Assembly: GCA_019636495.1 (NCBI GenBank)
Contig: JAHBXL010000003.1
Coordinates: forward strand, 62,001 to 126,000
DNA: 64,000 nucleotides
Direction of reading: 5' to 3'
Source: Phycisphaeraceae bacterium
GTDB taxonomy: Bacteria; Planctomycetota; Phycisphaerae; Phycisphaerales; UBA1924
Of the stretch, positions 52,131 through 59,376 are shown in pieces (within the stretch, counting starts at the first letter, position 1; each line of letters opens with the position of its first letter). Made by a program: the position numbers and the translations under genes. A model generated the notes under the pieces. The model did not search any database. It was given only the letters and a program-made list of their open reading frames with translations, and was not told where the DNA came from.

Positions 52131-53156
52131 TCAATACACCGAATCCGCAAAGTAGTAGTTCTTCGCGTTCTGTGGCGTGATCAACTCGACGTCGATCAGC
52201 AGGTGCCGCGGCATGAACTTCATGACCTCGTCCTTCTTCCCATCGCGCAGCGTGCTGACGCACAGGTGGATGCCGGTGGCGATCATCGATGGCGGGTAGG
52301 TGATGTTGGCCGGGACCATCGCGTCCTTGTCCATCACCATCTTCACGACTTCCTTCATCCCCGCGCCGCCGAGGATCCACATCTGCCTGGCCCGGCCTGC
52401 CTCTTCGATCGCCTGCCGCGCGCCCAGCAGCATGTCGTCATCGCTCGCCCACACAGCATCGATCCGCGGGTATTTGGTCAGCATGTTCTCCATGGCCGCG
52501 AGCGCCTTTTCGCGACTCCAGAACCCGGGCTGCTGGGCGAGGACCTTGATGTTCGGGTGCGCGTTGAACACCTCCATCGCCGCGTTCACGCGGTCGGTAT
52601 CGACCGTGCACGGGATGCCCGTGAGGATCACGATGTTCCCCTTGCCGCCGAGTTTTTCGACCATGAACTCCGCGCTCTTGCGGCCGAAGGCCTTGTTGTC
52701 GCCCTCGAGGAAGATATCGGCGATGGGCTCGCCATCCTTGCCGGGCAGGAAGCCGCGGTCGACGTTGACGATGAACACGCCCTTTTCCTTGGCCTTCATC
52801 GCCGCGGGCGTGATCGGCGCCGATTCGGTCGCGAGCACGACCATCGCATCGACGCCGCGAACGAGCATGTCCTCCATGTCGGCGATCTGCTTGTCGGGGT
52901 TCGCGGCGGTGGAAAAGACCCAATCAACCTCGGGGTAGAGGTCCATCGCCTTGCGCGCCCACCAGCCCACACCGGCGGTCCACCCGTGGTCGGCCGCGGG
53001 AACGGTCACGCCGATGCGGAGTTTCTTGCGGGCCGGCTGGGCCTCGGCCGGCGCGGCGGCGGATTCGACGGTAGGGGCTGGCGCAGGTCCGGAACCGGCG
53101 GCGACGAACAAGCACGCCGCGGCGGCGGCGAATCCAAGGGCGAGGGTTTTGAACAT
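52131..53156 (-). CDS. Periplasmic sugar-binding protein (RbsB/LacI-type fold)
   Basis: 341 residues from ATG 53156, with AAGGAG about 10 bases upstream. Signal peptide at about residues 4-21 (TLALGFAAAAACLFVAAGS). Then an Ala/Pro linker and the type I periplasmic binding fold: KKLRIGVTVPAADHGWTAGVGWWARKA, DAMVVLATESAPITPAAMKAKEKG, GVFIVNVDR, GKGNIVILTGIPCTVDTDRVNAAMEVF, IDAVWASDDDMLLGARQAIEEAGR. It resembles ribose/xylose ABC-transporter binding proteins. No ATPase or permease gene is next to it, so it is an orphan in this window. A terminator follows. Confidence 0.85.
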   Translation of the reverse strand: MFKTLALGFAAAAACLFVAAGSGPAPAPTVESAAAPAEAQPARKKLRIGVTVPAADHGWTAGVGWWARKAMDLYPEVDWVFSTAANPDKQIADMEDMLVRGVDAMVVLATESAPITPAAMKAKEKGVFIVNVDRGFLPGKDGEPIADIFLEGDNKAFGRKSAEFMVEKLGGKGNIVILTGIPCTVDTDRVNAAMEVFNAHPNIKVLAQQPGFWSREKALAAMENMLTKYPRIDAVWASDDDMLLGARQAIEEAGRARQMWILGGAGMKEVVKMVMDKDAMVPANITYPPSMIATGIHLCVSTLRDGKKDEVMKFMPRHLLIDVELITPQNAKNYYFADSVY

Positions 53157-53200
53157 GGCGGGAGTCTCCTTCGAATGGATGGAGCAGGATACAGGGTTTT

Positions 53201-53290
53201 TGGTGGGCTGGCACTCCGAGCCGGCTGTCTCTGGTGGGCCGGCACTCCGTGCCGGCTCGGCCGATCGTCGCCACGGAGTGGCGACCCACC
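53201..53290. repeat. Cluster of GCCGGCAC-type palindromes between two genes
   Basis: A degraded first copy at 53201-53226. Next, GCCGGCAC, TCC, and its reverse complement at 53238-53256, followed by GTCGCCAC, GGA, and its reverse complement at 53267-53285. CCCACC/GGTGGG flanks bracket the copies. It lies in the divergent gap between the sugar-binding protein gene and the AtoE-like gene. Confidence 0.85.
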
Positions 53291-53323
53291 CAATTGCACC
53301 CGACAATCGGTTAGCCTGCCCGC

Positions 53324-54763
53324 ATGATCAGCCGTCTCGGTCTACGCATCTGCGAGGTTTTCCGCCGGACCGCGCCCGATCCGTTCGTGCTCGCGGTGCT
53401 GCTCACGCTCCTCACCGCCGCGCTGGCGATGCTGCTTGGGTTCGAGGGTGTGCCCGCGGCCGATCGTGCCGGGCGGCTGCTCGATGCCTGGGGCGGGATC
53501 GACCGTCGGCCCGATGGCTCCTCCGCCGAAAGCGCACGACTGGGCCTTTGGACGCTCCTCGGCTTCGGCATGCAGATGTGCCTGGTGCTGGTGACGGGCC
53601 ACGCGCTTGCCGCGAGCGGGCCTGTGCGAAGGCTCATCTCGCGCCTCGCCGCGCAGCCGCGGAGTTGTGCGCAGGCCGCCGCGCTGGTCTCGTTTGCGGC
53701 GTGCTTCGCCGCGGTCATCAACTGGGGCCTGGGATTGGTTGTCGGCGCGCTCCTGGCGCGCGAAGTCGGGCGGTCGATGGCCCGGCGCGGCATAGCCGCA
53801 CACTACCCGCTGCTGTGCGCGGCGGGGTACACGGGGCTGATGGTCTGGCACGGAGGGCTCTCGGGCTCCGCGCCGCTGAGCATGACCACCCGCGCGGGGA
53901 TCGAGAAAGTTTCACCCGCGATGGCCTCGCAACTCGGCGAACGCACCGTCCCCTTGAGCGAAACGCTCTTCTCACCCATGAACCTCGTCATCACGCTGGG
54001 GCTGGTGTTGATCGTGCCGTGCGTGTGTGCGCTGCTTGCGCCGCGAAGGGCGGAGGAGATGGCAGCGTTTGGAGGGGCGAACACGGCCGGCACGGAGTGC
54101 CGGCCCACCAATGCCGGTGCCACCAATGCCCGCGCAATGTCAGTGCCCGAGTGGTTCGAAACCTCGCCGGTCGTGGTGTGGGTCCTCGCGATCGGCCTCG
54201 CCGCGGCGGTGTGGCGATATGTCTCTGGTGCGGGCATCGCGGCGATCAGCCTCAACCATGTCAACGCGGCGATGCTCGCGCTGGGTCTTGCGCTGCACGG
54301 CTCAGCGCGGTCGTACATCGCGGCGGTGGAAGACGCCGCCCGCGGGTGTGGCGGAATCGTCGTGCAGTTTCCCCTCTACGCCGGAATCATGGCCATGATG
54401 GCCGCGAGCGGGCTGATCGCGCGGCTGTCGGAGTGGGCCGCCGCGAGCGCGTCCACTGGCACGCTGCCGGTGCTGATGTTCATCTCGGGCGGCGTGGTGA
54501 ACCTGTTCGTGCCCAGCGGCGGCGGACAGTGGGCGGTGCAGGGCCCCATCGCCGTGAGCGCGGGCGTCGAGGCCGGCGTGCCAGTCGGGAAGATGGTGAT
54601 GAGCGTGGCCTACGGCGACCAACTGACCAACATGCTCCAGCCATTCTGGGCCCTGCCGCTCCTGGCGATCACGGGCGTGAAGGCCCGCGACATCGTGGGC
54701 TACACGGCCATCGTCATGGTCGCCGGCGCGGCATGGATCGGGCTCTGGCTGCTGGTCCTGTGA
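53324..54763 (+). CDS. AtoE-type short-chain fatty acid transporter, with a repeat-derived loop
   Basis: 479 residues, about 12 hydrophobic segments, matching the AtoE/TIGR00366 family: the N-terminal FRRTAPDPFVLAVLLTLLT, INWGLGLVVGALLAREVG, GYTGLMVWHGGLSGSAPL, and the C-terminal GGVVNLFVPSGGGQWAVQGPI and MSVAYGDQLTNMLQPFWALPLLAI. It is expected to import acetoacetate or short-chain fatty acids. An extra loop at about residues 250-272 (NTAGTECRPTNAGATNAR) comes from a GCCGGCAC palindrome and lies between predicted helices, where it is likely tolerated. No ato pathway genes are nearby. Confidence 0.85.
   Translation: MISRLGLRICEVFRRTAPDPFVLAVLLTLLTAALAMLLGFEGVPAADRAGRLLDAWGGIDRRPDGSSAESARLGLWTLLGFGMQMCLVLVTGHALAASGPVRRLISRLAAQPRSCAQAAALVSFAACFAAVINWGLGLVVGALLAREVGRSMARRGIAAHYPLLCAAGYTGLMVWHGGLSGSAPLSMTTRAGIEKVSPAMASQLGERTVPLSETLFSPMNLVITLGLVLIVPCVCALLAPRRAEEMAAFGGANTAGTECRPTNAGATNARAMSVPEWFETSPVVVWVLAIGLAAAVWRYVSGAGIAAISLNHVNAAMLALGLALHGSARSYIAAVEDAARGCGGIVVQFPLYAGIMAMMAASGLIARLSEWAAASASTGTLPVLMFISGGVVNLFVPSGGGQWAVQGPIAVSAGVEAGVPVGKMVMSVAYGDQLTNMLQPFWALPLLAITGVKARDIVGYTAIVMVAGAAWIGLWLLVL
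54086..54109. repeat. GCCGGCAC-GGA palindrome inside the atoE-like gene
   Basis: Arm GCCGGCAC, GGA and its reverse complement, followed by CCACC. Read in frame as AGTECRPT. The same sequence and reading phase occur upstream of the MDR dehydrogenase gene (57703-57726). Confidence 0.85.
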
Positions 54764-54792
54764 GGTGCCGCGGATCGCGATGCAGGAGGCAG

Positions 54793-54968
54793 CCACGGAT
54801 TGACACGGAAGGGCACCGATCGGAGGCCGCCGCAGATGAACGCAGATGCTCGCAGATTCAAACCCAAGGCCGTCGCAAAGGAGATGAATTCTCTGACTTG
54901 AATCCCTGACCATCCGTGTCGATCCGTGGCCCCCATTCTGATCTGCGTTCGTCTGCGTTGAACTGCGG
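54793..54968. repeat. Imperfect inverted repeats in an otherwise gene-free gap
   Basis: CCACGGATTGACACGG at 54793-54808 is matched by its near-exact reverse complement at 54914-54929 (one mismatch). GCAGATGAACGCAGATG near 54832 is matched by ATCTGCGTTCGTCTGCG-like DNA near 54941. The arrangement fills the gap 54764-55006 between convergent genes and looks like a decayed mobile palindromic element. Confidence 0.65.
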
Positions 54969-55006
54969 CCCATCCCGTGCGTTCATCTGCGGCGCATCCC
55001 CAGCGT

Positions 55007-55465
55007 TCATCCGCGGCTCAGCACATACGCCCAGTTCGCCGCGACAATCACGATCAGGATCAGCACCGCCGCCCACATAGGCACGCGACGTTTTCGCGGC
55101 GTGGTTGGTGGGGTTGGTGGGGGTGGGGGGGGGACCGCGATCCACCACAGCAGCAGCAGCGGCGTGCCGATCACCACCGCTGTGGCCAGCGGGTTGAAGG
55201 CAATCGCGCCAAACAGGTCGCCGCGAAAGAGCCGCTCGGCCGCGCGCGTCCCGCCGCACGTCGCGCACGGGTAACCCGTCACGCGCCGGAAAGAGCAGGT
55301 GTAGACCTCGTTGCCGGTGATTCTCGAAATCGCCAGCGCGGCGACCACCAGCGTGCCCCACACCAGCGCGGCCAGAATGACCAGCGAAGACACGCCGCGG
55401 GCAGCGAGGCGGGACGAGATTCCGCGCCATGCCGCAATCGCACGCCCGTGGATCCGCCCGCTCAT
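55007..55465 (-). CDS. DUF2752 membrane protein
   Basis: 152 residues from ATG 55465 (MSGRIHGRAIAAWRG). Three helices: about residues 22-42 (VSSLVILAALVWGTLVVAAL), 80-98 (AIAFNPLATAVVIGTPLLLLWW) and 128-146 (VPMWAAVLILIVIVAANWA). The DUF2752 signature is present as CSFRRVTGYPCATCGGTRAAERLFRGD, with two Cys pairs. A Pro-rich linker (VPPPPPPTPPTTP) is encoded by a G/T-rich tract on the plus strand (G9 at 55125-55133). The ATG overlaps the upstream stop (ATGA), so translation is coupled to the DUF4190 gene. Function unknown. Confidence 0.78.
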   Translation of the reverse strand: MSGRIHGRAIAAWRGISSRLAARGVSSLVILAALVWGTLVVAALAISRITGNEVYTCSFRRVTGYPCATCGGTRAAERLFRGDLFGAIAFNPLATAVVIGTPLLLLWWIAVPPPPPPTPPTTPRKRRVPMWAAVLILIVIVAANWAYVLSRG

Positions 55466-55809
55466 GGCCCGACCGGCCCGCCCCCCGCGCCCGCCGCAGC
55501 GCCCGCGGCGAGGAGACCGAAGATGACGATCACAAAGACGAGATACAACACCGCGAACCCCAGCCCGACGCACATCAGAATGGTGCCGATCATCCCGCAG
55601 ATCTTCCCCGCCTGCGTGATGCCGCGGCCCGATGGGTCCATCTGCCCCGCGTTCATCAGCCGAAGGTCGTTGTTGGCCATCACCCAGGCGAAAATGCCGA
55701 GGATGGCGCAAATGACGAGACTGAGGATGCCGAGCGTGAGAATGATCGCGCCGCGGTGCGGCTGCAAGTGAGAGAGCGCGCCGGGATGAACTGGCGGAAA
55801 TGACGACAT
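55462..55809 (-). CDS. DUF4190-type small membrane protein
   Basis: 115 residues. Two hydrophobic helices: GAIILTLGILSLVICAILGIFAWVMA and ICGMIGTILMCVGLGFAVLYLVFVIVIFGLLAAG. Between them lies NNDLRLMNAGQMDPSGRGITQAGK, which is nearly the same in the gene upstream. DUF4190 proteins are common in Planctomycetota and Actinobacteria and have no known activity. The stop overlaps the DUF2752 start. It and the next gene upstream are tandem paralogues. Confidence 0.78.
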   Translation of the reverse strand: MSSFPPVHPGALSHLQPHRGAIILTLGILSLVICAILGIFAWVMANNDLRLMNAGQMDPSGRGITQAGKICGMIGTILMCVGLGFAVLYLVFVIVIFGLLAAGAAAGAGGGPVGP

Positions 55810-55863
55810 GCGCGACCCGATCGGGTGTTCAACAACTACTCGAACTCTCCGCGGTCACACCGC

Positions 55864-56184
55864 TCAGGGTGTGCCGCCGGCGCCCGCCGCGGCCGCCGCG
55901 CCGCCGGCGACCAGCGCCAGCAGCAGGATCGCGACATTGACCAGGATGTAGAGACCCCACAAAATGACACCGACCATCCCGCAGATCTTGCCGGCCTTGG
56001 TCATCCCTTCGCCGGAACGGTCCATCTGGCCCGCCTGCATGGCGCGGAGGTCGTTGTTGGCCATGACCCAGGCGACAATGCCGCAGATCATGCAAAGTAC
56101 GATTCCGAGAATGCCAAGCACGAGGATCATCGTGCCGCGGTGAGGCTGCACTCCGGTGGTCATGGGGGGAGGCATCTGAGACAT
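55864..56184 (-). CDS. DUF4190-type small membrane protein (tandem paralogue)
   Basis: 106 residues from ATG 56184 (MSQMPPPMTTGVQPHRG). Helices: GTMILVLGILGIVLCMICGIVAWVMA and ICGMVGVILWGLYILVNVAILLLALVAGG. The conserved middle is NNDLRAMQAGQMDRSGEGMTKAGK. It is closely similar to the following gene, so a local duplication is likely. The C-terminus is Gly/Ala-rich. It heads a three-gene unit (DUF4190, DUF4190, DUF2752). Its frame continues upstream without a better start, and that part is antisense to the glycerate kinase gene. Confidence 0.75.
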   Translation of the reverse strand: MSQMPPPMTTGVQPHRGTMILVLGILGIVLCMICGIVAWVMANNDLRAMQAGQMDRSGEGMTKAGKICGMVGVILWGLYILVNVAILLLALVAGGAAAAAGAGGTP

Positions 56185-56314
56185 GGTCGCTCCAGAGTTG
56201 TGGACTGCGAAGGGTCTGAGGTTGGATGGACTCTCGCCGCACGTCCCGGTGCAGCCGGGAAGCAGATTACCATGTTTTGGGTTGTCAAGTCGAGCCTGAG
56301 GCAGGGGATGCGGC

Positions 56315-57652
56315 GTGAAGCGTCCGGATGTGGATAGTCTGGTTTCGGCGGTGCTCATCGCGGCGGAGCCGGGGGCGTGCATCCGGCGGCATGCCGAGGC
56401 TCTCCCCGCCAAGGGCCGCGTGGTGCTCCTCGCGGCAGGAAAGGCGTCCCGGGCGATGGCCGCGGCTGCGGCAGGGCTTCTGGGGGAGCGTGTACGTGCC
56501 GGGCTGGTGGTGGGAAGGTGGCACGGCACTCCCGGGTGGCACCGCACTCCCGGGTGGCACCGCTCTCCAGAGCGGTGCGCTGAACTTCCGCCCCAACTCC
56601 AAGTTCTCCCCGCCGACCACCCTCTGCCGACCGAACGCAACGTGCTCGCCGCTCAAGAGGCAAGGGGGCTGGTCGAGGGAGTCAACGCGGACGACACGCT
56701 GGTGTTCCTGCTCTCGGGCGGGGCCTCGGCGATGCTGACGCTGCCGAGCGCCGGGCTCGAACTCGACGACCTGCGCGCGGTAAGCGATGCGCTGATGCAA
56801 GTCGGTGCGCCGATTGGCGAACTCAACTGCGTGCGCAAGCACTGCGAAGTGCTGAAGGGGGGCGGGCTGGCGCGGCTCGCCACGGCAAGGGGCGCGGGCA
56901 TCGTTTCGCTGATTCTCTCCGATGTCGTCGGCGACGATGTCGGCGTGATCGGCTCCGGCCCGACCGCGCCGGATGCGACAACCTACGCGGACGCCCTTCG
57001 CGTGCTCGAGCAACGCCGCGTGCTCAGTGCTGCGCCCCGCATCGCTGCGCACCTGCAACGCGGCGCGGCGGGCCATGTCGATGAAACACTCAAGCCCGGC
57101 GACCCTCGCCTGTCGCGCGTCCGAAACCTGATCGTCGGCAGTAATGCCCTCGCCGTCGAAGCCGCCGCGACCGAACTCGCGCGGCAGGGGTACGAAGTTG
57201 TCGAGACCCTCACGCGCATCGAGGGCGAAGCGGCGGAAGTCGGCCGCGATCTGGTCGCGCGGCTGCGCGAACTCGCCACACCGGCCAAGGGCACACCGCG
57301 CGCGGTCGTGTGGGGTGGAGAGACCACCGTCACCGTTCGAGGCGAAGCCGGTGTCGGCGGGCGCAATCAGGAACTCGCCCTCGCCGCGGCGGTCGCGCTC
57401 GAGGGTCTGCCGCGCGCCGGCCTGCTCTCGCTGGCGACCGATGGCGTGGATGGCCCGACCGATGCCGCGGGCGCGGTGGTGAACGGCCAGACCGCGACGG
57501 CAGCGCGCCGGGCCGGGCTGGAGGCGGCCGAGTTCCTTTCACGCCACGATTCACACACTTTCTTCGTGCGGCACGATGGCGGCTCGTGTCTGGTCCGAAC
57601 CGGGCCGACGGGGACGAACGTGAACGACGTGATGGTCGGATGGGTTGAGTGA
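56315..57652 (+). CDS. Glycerate 2-kinase (MOFRL/DUF4147 family) with a repeat-derived insertion
   Basis: 445 residues from GTG 56315 (MKRPDVDSLVSAVLI). It phosphorylates glycerate to 2-phosphoglycerate. N-terminal DUF4147 features: VVLLAAGKASRAMAAAA, LPADHPLPTERNVLAAQEA, TLVFLLSGGASAMLTLP, CVRKHCEVLKGGGLARLA, SDVVGDDVGVIGSGPTAPD. The C-terminal MOFRL part includes WGGETTVTVRGEAGVGGRNQELALAAAV and SLATDGVDGPTDAAGAVV. An insertion at about residues 68-88 ([20 protein letters not shown]) is encoded by tandem GGTGGCACC units plus the guaB palindrome, in a different reading phase from guaB. Catalytic motifs look intact. Confidence 0.88.
   Translation: MKRPDVDSLVSAVLIAAEPGACIRRHAEALPAKGRVVLLAAGKASRAMAAAAAGLLGERVRAGLVVGRWHGTPGWHRTPGWHRSPERCAELPPQLQVLPADHPLPTERNVLAAQEARGLVEGVNADDTLVFLLSGGASAMLTLPSAGLELDDLRAVSDALMQVGAPIGELNCVRKHCEVLKGGGLARLATARGAGIVSLILSDVVGDDVGVIGSGPTAPDATTYADALRVLEQRRVLSAAPRIAAHLQRGAAGHVDETLKPGDPRLSRVRNLIVGSNALAVEAAATELARQGYEVVETLTRIEGEAAEVGRDLVARLRELATPAKGTPRAVVWGGETTVTVRGEAGVGGRNQELALAAAVALEGLPRAGLLSLATDGVDGPTDAAGAVVNGQTATAARRAGLEAAEFLSRHDSHTFFVRHDGGSCLVRTGPTGTNVNDVMVGWVE
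56517..56578. repeat. GGTGGCACC tandem plus palindrome inside the glycerate kinase gene
   Basis: Two 18-base GGTGGCAC-type units (ending ACTCCCG) followed by the arm GCACCGCTCT, CC and its reverse complement at 56557-56578. The palindrome is identical base for base to the one in guaB, but translated in another phase. Confidence 0.9.
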
Positions 57653-57671
57653 AGGCGCAGAGGCAGCAATG

Positions 57672-57726
57672 GCCGGCACGGAGTGTCGGCCCACCCGGGA
57701 ACCGCCGGCACGGAGTGCCGGCCCAC
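57672..57726. repeat. Two GCCGGCAC-GGA palindromes upstream of the MDR dehydrogenase
   Basis: A copy with one mismatch at 57672-57690, then a perfect copy at 57703-57721 followed by CCACC. Both fill the 87-base gap between the glycerate kinase stop and the dehydrogenase start. Confidence 0.88.
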
Positions 57727-57739
57727 CTACGATCCGCCC

Positions 57740-58795
57740 ATGCGAGCGATCACTGTCGTCAAGCCTGTTGCAAACGCCGCGGCGTCGGCGCAGGTCAAAC
57801 TGGTCAACGACTGGCCCGATCCCGCACCGCCCGGACCCGGACAGGCGCAGGTCCGCACGCTCGCCAGCGCGCTCAATCACCTCGACCTGTGGGTCGTTCG
57901 CGGTGTGCCGGGGCTGGAACTCGAGTACCCGCGCATCAGCGGCTCCGATGGCTGCGGCGTGGTGGAGCGTGTCGGCGCGGGGGTGGATCAATCGTGGATT
58001 GGCCGGCGCGTCGTGCTGAACGCCGCGATGCCGCGCAGCGGTTCGCCTCGGCCGGACGATGGCCCGGGTTCGACGCTCGCGCCCGAGTACGAACTGCTCG
58101 GCGAGCATCACCACGGCACCATGGCCGAGCGCTTCAACGCGCCCGTCACCAACCTCCAGCCCGTCTCCGATGGGCTCGACCCCTGCGAGGCCGCGGCGTT
58201 CGGCCTCACGTTTCTCACCGCGTACTCGATGGTCGTGACCAAGGCCCGCATCCGCGGCGGGCAATGGGTGCTGGCGACGGGCATCGGCGGCGGCGTGGCG
58301 ACGGCGGCGTTGATGCTCTCGCGGCACGCGGGCTGCCGCGTGATCGTGACCAGCCGGCACCAATGGAAACTCGACCGCGCCAAGGAACTGGGCGCGGATG
58401 TGGCCATTCTCGATCAGGGGCAGGACTGGTCCAAGCAGGTGCGCGAGGCGACGGGCAAGCGCGGCGTCGATGTCGCCGTCGATTCATCCGGCAAGGCGAC
58501 GCACATCAAATGCATCAAGTCGCTCGCCCGCGGCGGGGCATATGTCACGCCCGGCTGCACCAGCGGCCCCGACGCGGTGACCGACCTGGCGCGAATCTTC
58601 TGGAACCAGTTGCGGATTCTTGGCTCGACCATGGGCACGCCCGAGGAGTTCGCCGAGGTGGTCGCGCTCTACCGCGCCGGGCACGTGCGGCCGATTGTCG
58701 ACCAGGTGTACGCGCCCGACCGCTGCGGCGATGCCTATGCGCGGCTCGAGGCGGGCGAACAGTTCGGCAAACTGGTGATCAACTGGGCGGGATGA
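57740..58795 (+). CDS. Zinc-binding-type alcohol dehydrogenase (MDR superfamily)
   Basis: 351 residues from ATG 57740 (MRAITVVKPVA); the frame stays open upstream through repeat DNA that is unlikely to be translated. GroES-like N-terminal part with SALNHLDLWVVRGVPGLELEYPRISGSDGCGVVERVG, then the nucleotide fold with VLATGIGGGVATAALMLSRHAGCRVIVTSRHQWKLDRAKELGADVAI. DVAVDSSGKATHIKCIKSLARGG is the usual MDR closing block. The typical structural-zinc four-Cys loop is absent. Catalytic zinc ligands are not obvious (Asp47-like D-L-W), so it may be quinone-oxidoreductase-like. Substrate unknown. Confidence 0.82.
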   Translation: MRAITVVKPVANAAASAQVKLVNDWPDPAPPGPGQAQVRTLASALNHLDLWVVRGVPGLELEYPRISGSDGCGVVERVGAGVDQSWIGRRVVLNAAMPRSGSPRPDDGPGSTLAPEYELLGEHHHGTMAERFNAPVTNLQPVSDGLDPCEAAAFGLTFLTAYSMVVTKARIRGGQWVLATGIGGGVATAALMLSRHAGCRVIVTSRHQWKLDRAKELGADVAILDQGQDWSKQVREATGKRGVDVAVDSSGKATHIKCIKSLARGGAYVTPGCTSGPDAVTDLARIFWNQLRILGSTMGTPEEFAEVVALYRAGHVRPIVDQVYAPDRCGDAYARLEAGEQFGKLVINWAG

Positions 58796-58804
58796 AGCCT
58801 CCAA

Positions 58805-58868
58805 GTGGGCCGGCACCCCGTGCCGACGGATTCGACGACCGCACCGATCTGGAGATCGGTGCCACCAA
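58805..58868. repeat. Palindromes between convergent genes
   Basis: GGCAC, CCC, GTGCC at 58811-58823, then the arm GCACCGATCT, GG and its reverse complement at 58841-58862, then CACC. A variant of the guaB/carB palindrome in the opposite orientation. It may serve as a two-way terminator between the MDR dehydrogenase and NfeD genes. Confidence 0.8.
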
Positions 58869-58870
58869 AG

Positions 58871-59362
58871 TCAGACCGGCCGCACCTTGATGGTCGTGCC
58901 CTCGACCGAGACGATCTTCACGGCCTGACCGGCCTTGACGTACGAAACTTCGGCGAGCGCATCGAGCCGCTGGTCCTTCACGCGGATGACGCCGACCGGC
59001 CGGAGATCGGTCAGCACCACGCCCTCCATTCCCACCAGCGCGTCGAACTCGGTGTGGGTGTCGGGCGGCAGGACCGGCTTCTCCACTTCGCTCTCGCCGA
59101 ACAGGATCCTTCGGCCCATCTTGGTGCTGGGCATCAACTGCAGTGCAAAGAAGAACGCCGCTGGCCCGAGCACCAGCAGCGTGCCCGACCCGGCCAGGCC
59201 CCACCGCCAATCGACGCGGAAGAGGCAGATGATCCCCGCGATCGCCACGGCAGCGGCGACGAGCGAGATCATGCCGCCGGAGGGGATGAAGACCTCGGCC
59301 ACGATGAGCAGGAGCGCCAGCATGACCAGCGCGATCCCCCAGATGAGCAACGATTCAATCAT
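58871..59362 (-). CDS. NfeD-family short membrane protein
   Basis: 163 residues. Three to four N-terminal helices (LLIWGIALVMLALLLIVAEVFIPSGG; MISLVAAAVAIAGIICLF; GLAGSGTLLVLGPAAFFFALQLM), then a C-terminal OB-fold/NfeD domain (LVGMEGVVLTDLRPVGVIRVKDQRLDALAEVSYVKAGQAVKIVSVEGTTIKVRPV). Short NfeD proteins usually pair with SPFH/flotillin proteins or with the long ClpP-type NfeD. Here the long form is 14 bases upstream on the same strand, so the two are a unit. No SPFH gene is close. Confidence 0.85.
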   Translation of the reverse strand: MIESLLIWGIALVMLALLLIVAEVFIPSGGMISLVAAAVAIAGIICLFRVDWRWGLAGSGTLLVLGPAAFFFALQLMPSTKMGRRILFGESEVEKPVLPPDTHTEFDALVGMEGVVLTDLRPVGVIRVKDQRLDALAEVSYVKAGQAVKIVSVEGTTIKVRPV

Positions 59363-59376
59363 GCGGTGCGGGCTCC

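Noticed and set aside
57683..57739. N-terminal extension of the MDR dehydrogenase (reading GTAGTECRPTYDPP)
   Set aside because: It is translated palindromic repeat; the family start is MRAITVVKP at 57740.
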